This document shows positions 43,240 through 53,958 of a stretch of 64,000 nucleotides of DNA, piece by piece (position 1 is the stretch's first letter; the number at the start of each line of letters is the position of its first letter). The notes under the pieces are model-generated. The model did not search any database. It saw only the letters and a list, made by a program, of their open reading frames with translations, and was not told the DNA's origin. The translations under genes and the position numbers were made by a program. The DNA is from Halochromatium salexigens (lineage in GTDB: Bacteria > Pseudomonadota > Gammaproteobacteria > Chromatiales > Chromatiaceae), in the NCBI RefSeq assembly GCF_016653295.1, contig NZ_NHSF01000005.1:1-64000 (forward strand). Direction: 5' to 3'.

Positions 43240-44430
43240 TCAGGCCGGCGTGATTCCAGTCAGGCCGCGCACGGAGAGCACGCCCTCGATCCGCGCGATG
43301 CGCTGGAGAATCTCATCCGAACAAGGCTTGTCGATATCGATCAAGGTCACGGCAAGATCATCCCGGGAGCGGTTCAACATATCGATGATATTGAGCCCGC
43401 CTTCGGCCAGATCGGTGGAGATCTGCCCCACCATATTCGGCACATTGCGATTGACCACCACCATCCGATGACCGTCGTTGCGCGGCAGATGGATCTCGGG
43501 GAAATTCACCGAATTGCTGATATTGCCATCCTCGAGATAGGCGCGCACCTGATCGGCGACCATCACCGCGCAATTCTCCTCGGCCTCCCGGGTCGACGCA
43601 CCAAGATGCGGCAGCACCACCACGCGCGGGTGATCCTTCAGCAGATTGCTCGGGAAGTCGCAGACATAGGCATAGAGCTTGCCGGCATCGAGCGCCGTCA
43701 CCGCCGCCTCGTCGTCGATGATGCCGTCGCGCGAAAAGTTGAGCAGGACCGCGCCATCGGGCATCTCGGCGATGCGCTCGGCGTTGATCATGTGCCGGGT
43801 CTTGTCGGTCAAGGGCACGTGGAAGCTGATGAAATCCGCGCGCGAAACCAGATCATCGATCGACAACGCGCGCTCGACGTCGGCCTCGAGCTTCCAGGCA
43901 CTGCGCACGGTGATGCTCGGATCATAGCCGATCACCTTCATACCGAGTGAACGTGCGGCATTGGCCACCAAAACGCCGATCGCGCCAAGCCCGATCACGC
44001 CCAGGGTTCGGCCCGGCAGCTCAAAACCTGCGAACTGTTTCTTACCAGCCTCGACCGCCCTGCCGATTGACGCATCATCGCCCTCGAGCGAGCGCGCGAA
44101 CTGCCAGCCTTGAGCGATATTGCGCGCGGCGAGCAGCATTCCGGCCAGCACGATCTCCTTGACTGCATTGGCATTGGCGCCCGGGGCATTGAACACGGCG
44201 ATGCCGCGCTCGGTCATTGCCGGCACCGGGATGTTGTTCACACCCGCGCCGGCGCGACCAATCGCCTTCAGGCCATCCGGCACTGGAAGATCGTGCATCT
44301 TCGCCGAGCGCACTAGGATGGCATCGGGATGGCTTAGTTCGGAAGCAATCTCATAATGTTCGCGCGGCAGCCGATTGAGGCCAGCCACGGAGATATTGTT
44401 CAGCGTCTGGATCTTGAACACTGGGCTCAC
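43240..44430 (-). CDS. serA: D-3-phosphoglycerate dehydrogenase
   Basis: 396 residues from GTG 44430, which overlaps the serC TGA (GTGA). AIGRAGAGVNNIPV near residue 50, the NAD-binding LGVIGLGAIGVLVANAA near 143, and the catalytic HLGAS near 275 are intact. A C-terminal ACT domain (VVVNRNVPNMVGQIS) is present without the intervening domain of longer SerA types. It catalyses the first committed step of serine synthesis. Its insertion between serC and pheA puts both serine steps in one transcription unit. Confidence 0.93.
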   Translation of the reverse strand: MSPVFKIQTLNNISVAGLNRLPREHYEIASELSHPDAILVRSAKMHDLPVPDGLKAIGRAGAGVNNIPVPAMTERGIAVFNAPGANANAVKEIVLAGMLLAARNIAQGWQFARSLEGDDASIGRAVEAGKKQFAGFELPGRTLGVIGLGAIGVLVANAARSLGMKVIGYDPSITVRSAWKLEADVERALSIDDLVSRADFISFHVPLTDKTRHMINAERIAEMPDGAVLLNFSRDGIIDDEAAVTALDAGKLYAYVCDFPSNLLKDHPRVVVLPHLGASTREAEENCAVMVADQVRAYLEDGNISNSVNFPEIHLPRNDGHRMVVVNRNVPNMVGQISTDLAEGGLNIIDMLNRSRDDLAVTLIDIDKPCSDEILQRIARIEGVLSVRGLTGITPA

Positions 44431-45506
44431 CCCTTGGTCCGCTCGAACTCGGCCATGAACGCGATCAGCGCATCGACCCCAGCCTCCGGCATTGCATTGT
44501 AGATGCTCGCGCGCATGCCACCGACCGAGCGGTGCCCCTTGAGCGTGAGCAGACCGGCATCCTTGGCACCGGCGAGGAAGTCGGCATCGAGTTCGGGATT
44601 GGCCAATGTGAAGGGCACATTCATCCAGGAGCGCGACGCCGGCTCGACCGGATTGGCGTAGAAGCTCGAACCGTCGATCGCGGCATAGAGCTTCTCGGCC
44701 TTGCGCCGGTTGATCTCGCCCATGCCTTCGAGGCCACCGAGATCCTTCAGCCACTGGAACACCAGTCCGGCCAGATACCAGGCATAGGTCGGGGGGGTGT
44801 TGTACATCGAGCCACTGTCGGCGTGTACGCGATAATCGAACATGGTCGGGGTGCCACTGAGCGGCTCGCCGAGCAGGTCCTCGCGAACGACCACGATCGT
44901 CAGCCCGGCCGGGCCGATATTCTTCTGCGCGCCGGCGTAGATCATCCCATAGCGCGCGACATCGATCGGCCGCGAGAGCAGCGTCGAGGACATATCGGCT
45001 ACCAGCGGCGCCGAGGTCTCGGGGATGTAGGGGAATTCGACGCCTTCGATGGTCTCGTTCGGGGTGTAGTGCAGATAGGCCGCCTCCTCGGACAGCGCCA
45101 GCTCCGCCTGCGTCGGGGCGCGCACGAACCGCTCGGGCTGGGTGCTGGCGGCAACGTGCACGGCGCAGAAGCGGTGCGCCTCGGCGATGGCCTTCTTCGA
45201 CCAGCTCCCGGTATTGAGGTAATCGGCCTTGCCGGTGCGCCCCGAGAGGTTCATCGGCACCATCGCGAACTGACTCGAGGCCCCGCCCTGCAGGAAAAGC
45301 ACCCGATAGCCTTCGGGCAGCGCCAGCAGCTCGCGCAGATCGCGCTCGGCCTGCTCGGCGATACTCATGAACTCCTTGCCACGGTGGCTCATCTCGGCCA
45401 CGCACATCCCACTGCCGTTCCAGTCCAGCATCTCTTCCTGGGCTTGACGGAGCACCGGCTCCGGCAGCATCGCCGGGCCCGCGCTGAAGTTATAGGGTCG
45501 AGACAT
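44427..45506 (-). CDS. serC: Phosphoserine aminotransferase
   Basis: 359 residues. YNFSAGPAMLPEPVL at the N-terminus, QGGASSQFAMVPMNL near 75 and the PLP lysine in YAGAQKNIGPAGLTIV near 195 are the hallmarks of SerC. It transaminates 3-phosphohydroxypyruvate, the SerA product, and also acts in pyridoxal phosphate synthesis in gammaproteobacteria. It lies 47 bases downstream of gyrA. Confidence 0.95.
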   Translation of the reverse strand: MSRPYNFSAGPAMLPEPVLRQAQEEMLDWNGSGMCVAEMSHRGKEFMSIAEQAERDLRELLALPEGYRVLFLQGGASSQFAMVPMNLSGRTGKADYLNTGSWSKKAIAEAHRFCAVHVAASTQPERFVRAPTQAELALSEEAAYLHYTPNETIEGVEFPYIPETSAPLVADMSSTLLSRPIDVARYGMIYAGAQKNIGPAGLTIVVVREDLLGEPLSGTPTMFDYRVHADSGSMYNTPPTYAWYLAGLVFQWLKDLGGLEGMGEINRRKAEKLYAAIDGSSFYANPVEPASRSWMNVPFTLANPELDADFLAGAKDAGLLTLKGHRSVGGMRASIYNAMPEAGVDALIAFMAEFERTKG

Positions 45507-45553
45507 CAGGGGTACCTTTTTCTAGAGTGGATCAATTTGGATGTGCCTGCGCG

Positions 45554-48172
<2,619 letters not shown>

Positions 48173-48354
48173 CGCTCTATCTTTGTATCCTTAATGTGGT
48201 GGGGCGCTCGGCAAGGAGATTGATCGCAGCGCCGAGGCCAATCGATATGTCGCGGCTGAGGCGCCGACGTCATCACATAGCCGTGGACAGGGCCGCGGCC
48301 AAACCGCTCATAGCGGTCTGCTAAACCGCCAATTGTATCACTTAGCGGCTTTTC

Positions 48355-50217
48355 TCATGGCGCTGAATCGTGCTGTGCTTGCAACGCCTCGTGGATCTGG
48401 CATGCCAGTCTTGCGCTCACCCCCTCAACCCGAGCAATGTCCTCCGGCGCTGCGCGCGTCAACCCGCGCAGTCCACCGAAGGCCCGTAGCAGGCTTTGCC
48501 GGCGCTTGGGGCCAACGCCCGGGATGTCTTCAAGCGTCGAGGTCTTGCGTGCCTTGTCGCGGCGCTGGCGATGACCGGTAATCGCAAAGCGATGCGCCTC
48601 GTCGCGGATCTGCTGCACCAGATGCAGCGCTGGCGAATCGGCACCAGCGATGATCGGCGCTCCACCCTTGCCCTGCCCCTCGTCCAGAAGTTCGCTTGCC
48701 CCCTCAGCGAGCCACAGCTGCTCGGCCCCGGCCTTGCGATCCGGGCCCTTGGACACGCCAATCAGTTTGACCCCGTCGATGCCAAGGCCGTCAAGCACGC
48801 CGGCGACCGCGCCAAGCTGTCCCTTGCCGCCGTCAATGAAGAGCAGATCCGGCAACGGGACTTCGCCGGTCTGAACCCGACGATAACGCCGCAGCAGCGC
48901 CTGCTCGAGCGCCGCATAATCATCGCCCTGGGTGATGCCCTCGATATTGAAGCGGCGATAGTCCGACTTGCGTGGCCCCTCGTCGTCGAAAACGACACAG
49001 GAGGCGACCGTCAGCTCACCCTGGGTATGGCTGATATCGAAGCATTCCATGCGACGCGGCAGGTCCTCGAGGTCGAGGAGATCGCGCAGTGCCTCCAACC
49101 GGCGTGTGTAACCGGCGCGACTGCCGAGCCTCGTCTTCAGCGCCAGGGCGGCATTATTGACCGCCATCTCGACCCAGCGCGCGCGTTCGCCGCGCAGCCG
49201 ATGCTTGAGCGCAACCCGCTGCTCAGCACGCTCACTCAGCGCGGCGCTCAGGAACGCGGCCTCGTCCGGCTCGGCATTGAGCAGCACCTCAGGAGGGATC
49301 TCCTTGTCGACGTAGAATTGCGCCAGAAAGCCCGCGAGCACCGCCGCCTGATCCGCATCCGTCGGCACTTGTGGGAAAAAAGCCTTGTTGCCCAGATTGC
49401 GCCCGGCGCGAATGAAGAAGACCTGTATGCAGACGGTACCGGCCTCCTCGACCGCGGCGATGATGTCAACATCGCCGCCATCTGCGGTCACATACTGACG
49501 CTGTTGTATCCGCTGTAGGGTGACAATCTGATCACGTAGCACCGCCGCGCGCTCGAACTCCAGCGCCTCTGCGGCCTGTTCCATGCGTTCGCCAAGCTCG
49601 GCGATAACCTCGCCGGTGCGCCCCTCCAGGAACTTAATGGTATGCGCGACATCGACCGCATAGTCTTGCGGGCTGATTAAGTCGACACAGGGACCGGTAC
49701 AGCGTTTGATCTGATATTGCAGACAGGCGCGGGTCCGGCTTTGGTAGAAGCTGTCGCGGCATTGACGCACCGGGAACAGCTTCTGCAGCAGGTGCAGCGT
49801 CTCACGCACCGCCCATGCGCTCGGATAGGGGCCGAAGTAGCGCCCCTCGCCCTTGCGCGGGCCGCGATAGAACGACAGGCGCGGAAACGCATCCTGGGTA
49901 CTGAGATAGATGTACGGATAGCTCTTGTCATCGCGCAGCAGCACATTGAAGCGCGGCCGATGGGTCTTGATCAGATCGCTCTCGAGCAGTAGCGCCTCGC
50001 CCTCAGTGCGGGTCACCGTGACCTGGATATCAGCGATCTGCGCGACCATGAGCTGTAGTCGACGATTGAGTGCACGCCCAAAGTAGCTGCTGACCCGGCG
50101 TTTCAAGTTCTTGGCCTTGCCGACGTAGAGTGGCGTGCCGTCCGCATCGAGCATGCGGTACACGCCTGGTTCGGTCGGGATCTGCGGCAGTTTGGCGCGA
50201 TGATCGAAGGACGACAT
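48355..50217 (-). CDS. uvrC: UvrABC excinuclease subunit C
   Basis: 620 residues from ATG 50217 (MSSFDHRAK). GIY-YIG endonuclease at about 14-95 (GVYRMLDADGTPLYVGKAKNLKRR), the UvrB-binding UVR motif near 205-240, an RNase H-like second nuclease with ECFDISHTQG and LLFIDGGKGQL, and a C-terminal helix-hairpin-helix pair (LEDIPGVGPKRRQSLLRAFGG). It makes both incisions in nucleotide excision repair. No clear ribosome binding site lies before the chosen ATG, so a nearby alternative start is possible. It is upstream of gyrA on the same strand. Confidence 0.95.
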   Translation of the reverse strand: MSSFDHRAKLPQIPTEPGVYRMLDADGTPLYVGKAKNLKRRVSSYFGRALNRRLQLMVAQIADIQVTVTRTEGEALLLESDLIKTHRPRFNVLLRDDKSYPYIYLSTQDAFPRLSFYRGPRKGEGRYFGPYPSAWAVRETLHLLQKLFPVRQCRDSFYQSRTRACLQYQIKRCTGPCVDLISPQDYAVDVAHTIKFLEGRTGEVIAELGERMEQAAEALEFERAAVLRDQIVTLQRIQQRQYVTADGGDVDIIAAVEEAGTVCIQVFFIRAGRNLGNKAFFPQVPTDADQAAVLAGFLAQFYVDKEIPPEVLLNAEPDEAAFLSAALSERAEQRVALKHRLRGERARWVEMAVNNAALALKTRLGSRAGYTRRLEALRDLLDLEDLPRRMECFDISHTQGELTVASCVVFDDEGPRKSDYRRFNIEGITQGDDYAALEQALLRRYRRVQTGEVPLPDLLFIDGGKGQLGAVAGVLDGLGIDGVKLIGVSKGPDRKAGAEQLWLAEGASELLDEGQGKGGAPIIAGADSPALHLVQQIRDEAHRFAITGHRQRRDKARKTSTLEDIPGVGPKRRQSLLRAFGGLRGLTRAAPEDIARVEGVSARLACQIHEALQAQHDSAP

Positions 50218-50399
50218 AAGGAGCAGGGCCTGAATCCCCAAGGATGGATGCGGCGCTGGTAGACGGAGGCGCAATGGCACTGGGCTCGCGAGTATACCGG
50301 CACCGCCAAGACGAGGCAGGGCCTTCGCTGGCGGCGAGAATCGAAGCGAGACTGGCAACGAAACTGGTCGCCAACGAACGGCTCCCGTATCCTGCTTGG

Positions 50400-51569
50400 A
50401 TGCAATACCCAGACTATCAAGGCGGCAGCATCGTCAACCTGATGCAGTCGCTGATCCGTGCCCGTGGGCAGCAGTCCCCCGATGCCGAGCCCTATCCCGA
50501 GGCTACACTGCTGCCAGCGACTGAGATCGCCAAGGCCCGACATGTCGTACTGTTGGTCATCGATGGGCTCGGCGACGAGTGGCTACAACGGCACGCACCG
50601 CACGGCCCCTTAGCGCGACACCGGCTCGGCGCACTGACCTCGGTGTTCCCGCCCACCACCGCCTCGGCGATCACAACCTACCTCACCGGCGATGCACCGC
50701 AGCAACATGGCATGACCGGCTGGCACATGTGGCTGGAAGAACTCGGCTCCGTACTCGCGGTGCTGCCCGGCACCCCGAGGCACGGTGGCAGCGGCTACAA
50801 ACAGGCGGGCATCGATCCACGGCAACTCTATGGCCACCGCTCGCTGTTCGCCGCCCTGTACACGCCCTCGGTGATGGTGTCACCGCGCAAGATCGCGCGC
50901 TCGGACTACAATCTGGCCCATCTTGGGCCGGCCAATCTACAGTCGTACGAGGGACTCGATGGGTTGTTTAGTGCCCTCGCCAAGGCGCTGAAACGGGCTC
51001 GGGTACCGACGACCGTCTACGCGTATTGGCCAGGTCTCGATGCGATAGGCCATGAGCACGGTATCGAGAGCCCTGAAGCACTGGCCCATCTCGACGCCAT
51101 CGAGCACGCACTCAGCGAGTTGCAGCAGCGGCTCGCGGGCACAGACAGCCTGCTGTTGCTCTGCGCCGATCATGGCCAGCGAGATGTCAAGCCAAGCCAA
51201 ATCCACGAGCTTGACGGCTTACCGGAACTCGCCGACTGTTTACATATCCCGCTCTGCGGTGAGCCGCGCGCGGTCTATTGCTACATCCGCCCGGATTGCG
51301 CCGAGCGCTTCGAACGTCTTTGCATCGATCAGCTGGGCGCGGATTTCGAGCTGTTCCGCAGTGAGACGCTCATCGAGCGCGGTCTCTTCGGGCATGGCCA
51401 GCCCCATCCACGACTGCGAGCACGTATCGGAGATTACTGCCTGATCGCGCGCGACCAAACCGTCCTCCATCAACAACTGTTCGGCGATCAGCCGTTCAAG
51501 CAGATCGGCGTGCACGGCGGCCTGAGTCCGGCCGAGCTGATGGTACCGCTGTGCGACTTCGAGTTGTAA
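50400..51569 (+). CDS. Alkaline phosphatase superfamily (nucleotide pyrophosphatase-like) hydrolase
   Basis: 389 residues from ATG 50400; longer in-frame starts overlap the divergent uvrC start region and add a basic stretch without similarity. Metal-binding residues can be followed: Asp in LLVIDGLGDEW near 47, the nucleophile Thr in FPPTTASAITTYLTG near 85, AspXXXHis in WPGLDAIGHEHG near 215, AspHis in LLCADHGQRD near 260 and His in GVHGGLSPAELMVPL near 375. This matches the type I phosphodiesterase/PglZ-like branch. Substrate unknown; no signal peptide, so probably cytoplasmic. Confidence 0.83.
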   Translation: MQYPDYQGGSIVNLMQSLIRARGQQSPDAEPYPEATLLPATEIAKARHVVLLVIDGLGDEWLQRHAPHGPLARHRLGALTSVFPPTTASAITTYLTGDAPQQHGMTGWHMWLEELGSVLAVLPGTPRHGGSGYKQAGIDPRQLYGHRSLFAALYTPSVMVSPRKIARSDYNLAHLGPANLQSYEGLDGLFSALAKALKRARVPTTVYAYWPGLDAIGHEHGIESPEALAHLDAIEHALSELQQRLAGTDSLLLLCADHGQRDVKPSQIHELDGLPELADCLHIPLCGEPRAVYCYIRPDCAERFERLCIDQLGADFELFRSETLIERGLFGHGQPHPRLRARIGDYCLIARDQTVLHQQLFGDQPFKQIGVHGGLSPAELMVPLCDFEL

Positions 51570-51632
51570 CCCAGCAGGCTTATACTCGCGCACGTCTCCG
51601 CCACCTTCTTGGCCGCTGTTAAGGACCCACGA

Positions 51633-52448
51633 ATGGATGCCGTCCAGATCCTTCTGCTCGCCTCCGTGCAGGGCTTCACCGAATTCCTACCCATCTCAAG
51701 CTCAGGTCATCTGATCCTCACGCCGGGCCTCCTCGGCTATGCGTTGCAAAGCCTGGCCTTCGATGTCGCCGTCCACCTTGGCACGCTCGCCGCGGTGGTG
51801 CTCTATTTCCGGCACGAATTGCTGACCATGACGCTCGCGATCGGAGGCTCGATCCGCCACCGCTCGCTCGTCAATCCCAATGCGCAGTTGGGGTGGATGC
51901 TCCTGCTCGCAACCCTGCCGATCCTGGTGTTGGGGTTTCCGCTGAAGTCCCTCCTCGAGTTCATCCGCGGCGACCCTCAACTTGTGGCGTTAGTGATTGC
52001 AAGCACCACGGTCGGTTTCGGACTACTGCTCTGGCTCGCCGACGGGGTTGGCAAGCGCAGACGCGACGAATATCACCTAGGTTGGGGAACCGCACTGCTG
52101 ATCGGGCTATTCCAGGCCATCGCGATCATCCCTGGCACCTCGCGCTCCGGCATCACTATGACCGCTGGGCTCTTCCTCGGCCTGACGCGTAAGGCCGCCT
52201 CACGCTTCTCTTTCTTGTTGTCGATCCCGACCATCCTGATTGCGGGACTCATGGAGACGCACCATCTCATTGCCTCACCCGTCCCAGTCGCGTGGGGCGA
52301 ACTGTGGTTAGGAACCTTTCTCTCGTTCATCGTTGCCTATCTGACCATCTCTGTCTTCCTGCGCTATATCGAGCGCATGAGCATGCTTCCCTTCGTGCTC
52401 TATCGCCTCATCCTAGGACTGCTGATCTACTGGATCATCTTGTTTTAA
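51633..52448 (+). CDS. uppP: Undecaprenyl-diphosphatase
   Basis: 271 residues from ATG 51633. The first family motif, QGFTEFLPISSSGHL, is at about 11-25, and the second, IPGTSRSGITMTAGLFLGL, near 168-186. About eight hydrophobic helices are seen. It recycles undecaprenyl pyrophosphate to the monophosphate carrier for cell-wall and polysaccharide synthesis, and gives bacitracin tolerance. It follows the phosphatase-superfamily gene by 63 bases and precedes a small membrane protein by 12. Confidence 0.95.
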   Translation: MDAVQILLLASVQGFTEFLPISSSGHLILTPGLLGYALQSLAFDVAVHLGTLAAVVLYFRHELLTMTLAIGGSIRHRSLVNPNAQLGWMLLLATLPILVLGFPLKSLLEFIRGDPQLVALVIASTTVGFGLLLWLADGVGKRRRDEYHLGWGTALLIGLFQAIAIIPGTSRSGITMTAGLFLGLTRKAASRFSFLLSIPTILIAGLMETHHLIASPVPVAWGELWLGTFLSFIVAYLTISVFLRYIERMSMLPFVLYRLILGLLIYWIILF

Positions 52449-52460
52449 GAGGATTCGCGT

Positions 52461-52754
52461 ATGGCTGAACTCTTCACCTCCGGCAAGATCATCGACATCA
52501 TCTTGATGCTCGTACTGCTTGAGATGGCCGTGCTGGCCCTCGCCCACCGCATCACCAACCGTACGCCCAGATTAATGACGCTGTTACCCAACCTGGTGGC
52601 CGGGTTTCTGTTGCTCCTCAGCCTGCGCGCCGCCATCGCCGATCTGGGCTGGGGGCTCATCGCCTTACCACTCGGGCTCGCTTTGCTAGCGCATCTCGTC
52701 GATCTAGCTGGGCGTTGGCCTAGGCGAGCACCCGAGAATCAGCAAAAAAACTAA
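52461..52754 (+). CDS. Small membrane protein downstream of uppP
   Basis: 97 residues with about three hydrophobic helices (about 10-28, 40-58, 62-84) and a basic, polar tail. No named family recognised. AGAGGATTCGCGT upstream is a fair ribosome binding site. Its gene closes the uppP unit and is followed by a strong terminator shared with the convergent puf operon. Confidence 0.65.
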   Translation: MAELFTSGKIIDIILMLVLLEMAVLALAHRITNRTPRLMTLLPNLVAGFLLLLSLRAAIADLGWGLIALPLGLALLAHLVDLAGRWPRRAPENQQKN

Positions 52755-52765
52755 TTCACCCATAA

Positions 52766-52791
52766 AAAAAGCAGCCATTCGGCTGCTTTTT
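52766..52791. terminator. Bidirectional Rho-independent terminator between uppP unit and puf
   Basis: AAAAAGCAGCC pairs with GGCTGCTTTTT around an ATTC loop. The A-tract and T-tract on either side make it functional on both strands, ending the plus-strand uppP unit and backing up termination of the minus-strand puf operon. Confidence 0.9.
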
Positions 52792-52799
52792 GCGCGCTG

Positions 52800-52837
52800 C
52801 GCTGGGTCACCCGCAACTAGGCGGGGAGGACCCAGCG
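52800..52837 (-). terminator. Extended hairpin after pufA3
   Basis: CGCTGGGTC pairs with GACCCAGCG over 9 bp, with an inner CCCGC/GCGGG stem and AACTAG loop. It follows the pufA3 stop by about 30 bases and probably protects or ends the puf mRNA before the stronger terminator. Confidence 0.7.
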
Positions 52838-52867
52838 AGGCCATCCCGGGATGGTATGCCTCAAACG

Positions 52868-53047
52868 CTAAACGAGGCCGATCTGCTGCGAAACCACCTG
52901 GCTGACAGCTGGAATGCCATCGCCGAGCCAGTTGAAATCCGCAGTGCTGAGCAGGATGAAGTGGATCAACAGGCCCAGGATGAACAGGAAGATAAAGATG
53001 GCCACTAGGGTGCGGCGCGGATCGAAGATTTGCCAGAGCTTATGCAT
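52868..53047 (-). CDS. pufA3: LH1 light-harvesting alpha polypeptide 3
   Basis: 59 residues. [12 protein letters not shown] at the N-terminus, one transmembrane helix, the bacteriochlorophyll-ligating His in [10 protein letters not shown], and the DFNWL motif just after it identify an LH1-type alpha chain. The C-terminus ([17 protein letters not shown]) differs from alpha 1 and alpha 2. It is the last gene of the puf operon, paired with pufB3 88 bases upstream. Too short for many gene callers. Confidence 0.9.
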   Translation of the reverse strand: MHKLWQIFDPRRTLVAIFIFLFILGLLIHFILLSTADFNWLGDGIPAVSQVVSQQIGLV

Positions 53048-53134
53048 TGTGAGATTCCTCTGCGTTAATCGCTATGACTCGGAGCACCATGGAAAAGAGT
53101 GCTCGCGATGTCGGGTTCGCAAGCGCGTCAGCCC

Positions 53135-53278
53135 TTACAGCCAGGGGCGCCAGATCCAAGCCAGCACGTGCGCGAGAACGACCACACCAAAAAAGGCGGT
53201 CATGCTGGACATGAAGATGCCGTGGAACTCCTGGGCTTCTTCTTCGGTCAGTCCGGTCAGGCTTTTAGGATCAGCCAT
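53135..53278 (-). CDS. pufB3: LH1 light-harvesting beta polypeptide 3
   Basis: 47 residues starting at [22 protein letters not shown] precedes one membrane helix with the ligand His in VVLAHVLAW and the terminal WRPWL. The protein differs from beta 1 at only two positions (Pro4 for Asn, Ile for Leu near the end), and long stretches of DNA are identical to pufB1 although pufB2 lies between them. It binds one side of the LH1 ring with PufA3. Confidence 0.92.
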   Translation of the reverse strand: MADPKSLTGLTEEEAQEFHGIFMSSMTAFFGVVVLAHVLAWIWRPWL

Positions 53279-53410
53279 GGATTCAACCTCCGGTTTACTA
53301 AAAGGGCCTCTCGGCCATTGACCGCGTACACCCCCGCGGCGGGGTTGCCCTTTCGGGCTTGCCACACCCAGTGGTTCACTCGGTGTCGGCACGCACCAAC
53401 AGCTGGTGCC

Positions 53411-53441
53411 TCGATAACAGCCAATGAATGGCTGTTATCGA
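53411..53441 (-). repeat. 13-bp stem hairpin between pufA2 and pufB3
   Basis: TCGATAACAGCCA (53411-53423) is followed by a five-base loop and its exact complement TGGCTGTTATCGA (53429-53441). It lies directly after the pufA2 stop. Such intercistronic hairpins usually stabilise upstream puf mRNA against 3' decay; it lacks a T-run for termination. Confidence 0.75.
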
Positions 53442-53451
53442 TCACGTCACT

Positions 53452-53643
53452 TCAGTTCATCGTCCGAGCCGCTGGCATGGCCGACATGTTCGAAGCAGGC
53501 GCTTGGACCGAATCACCTCCAAGCCAGTTGAAATCCGGAGACGCCAACAGGATAAAGTGAATCAGCAAAGCCAACACGAATAGGAAGCTGAACAGCGCGA
53601 TCAGGCTTCGGCGCGGATCAAAAAGCTGCCAAATACGATGCAT
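53452..53643 (-). CDS. pufA2: LH1 light-harvesting alpha polypeptide 2
   Basis: 63 residues. [13 protein letters not shown], a single helix with the ligand His in [10 protein letters not shown], then DFNWLGG. The tail [15 protein letters not shown] is longer and more polar than in alpha 3. It pairs with PufB2, encoded 83 bases upstream, with an 11-bp stem hairpin between them. Expression relative to the first pair may be tuned by the surrounding hairpins. Confidence 0.92.
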   Translation of the reverse strand: MHRIWQLFDPRRSLIALFSFLFVLALLIHFILLASPDFNWLGGDSVQAPASNMSAMPAARTMN

Positions 53644-53660
53644 GGAATGTCTCCTAGTGG

Positions 53661-53696
53661 GGTGTGAAAGCGCGTCTTGGACGGGGCTTTCACACC
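53661..53696 (-). repeat. 11-bp stem hairpin between pufB2 and pufA2
   Basis: GGTGTGAAAGC (53661-53671) and GCTTTCACACC (53686-53696) are exact complements with a 14-base loop. Position within the B2-A2 gap suggests control of mRNA stability or of pufA2 translation. Confidence 0.65.
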
Positions 53697-53726
53697 ATAA
53701 TATGACTCAGCCTAAACAGTTCTGGC

Positions 53727-53870
53727 TTACAGCCAAGGACGCCAAAGCCATGCCAGTACGTGAGCAAGAACGACGACGCCAAAGAAGCCGGTCATGCTAG
53801 ACATAAAGATCTGATGGAACTCTTGGGCTTCCTCTTCGGTCAGGCCCGTCAGGCTCTTGTTATCAGCCAT
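53727..53870 (-). CDS. pufB2: LH1 light-harvesting beta polypeptide 2
   Basis: 47 residues beginning MADNKSL and ending WLWRPWL with the ligand His in LAHVLAW. It differs from beta 1 by Gln for Gly after EFH and Gly for Ala before FFGVVV. The ATG at 53870 follows AGAGGTGATTTCC, a good ribosome binding site. It opens the second antenna pair, 88 bases after pufC across a gap with two small hairpins. Confidence 0.92.
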   Translation of the reverse strand: MADNKSLTGLTEEEAQEFHQIFMSSMTGFFGVVVLAHVLAWLWRPWL

Positions 53871-53918
53871 GGAAATCACCTCTGTCGTTTTTCAGGTTTG
53901 ACCTTTCGGTCATTGGTT

Positions 53919-53948
53919 CCGCCCAACTGGGCGGGGTGATCCATCACC
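53919..53948 (-). repeat. Paired small hairpins between pufC and pufB2
   Basis: CCGCCC-AACT-GGGCGG (53919-53934) and GGTGAT-CC-ATCACC (53935-53948) are directly adjacent. They probably mark an mRNA processing or stabilising site separating the reaction-centre genes from the second antenna pair. Confidence 0.6.
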
Positions 53949-53958
53949 CTGGATATTC

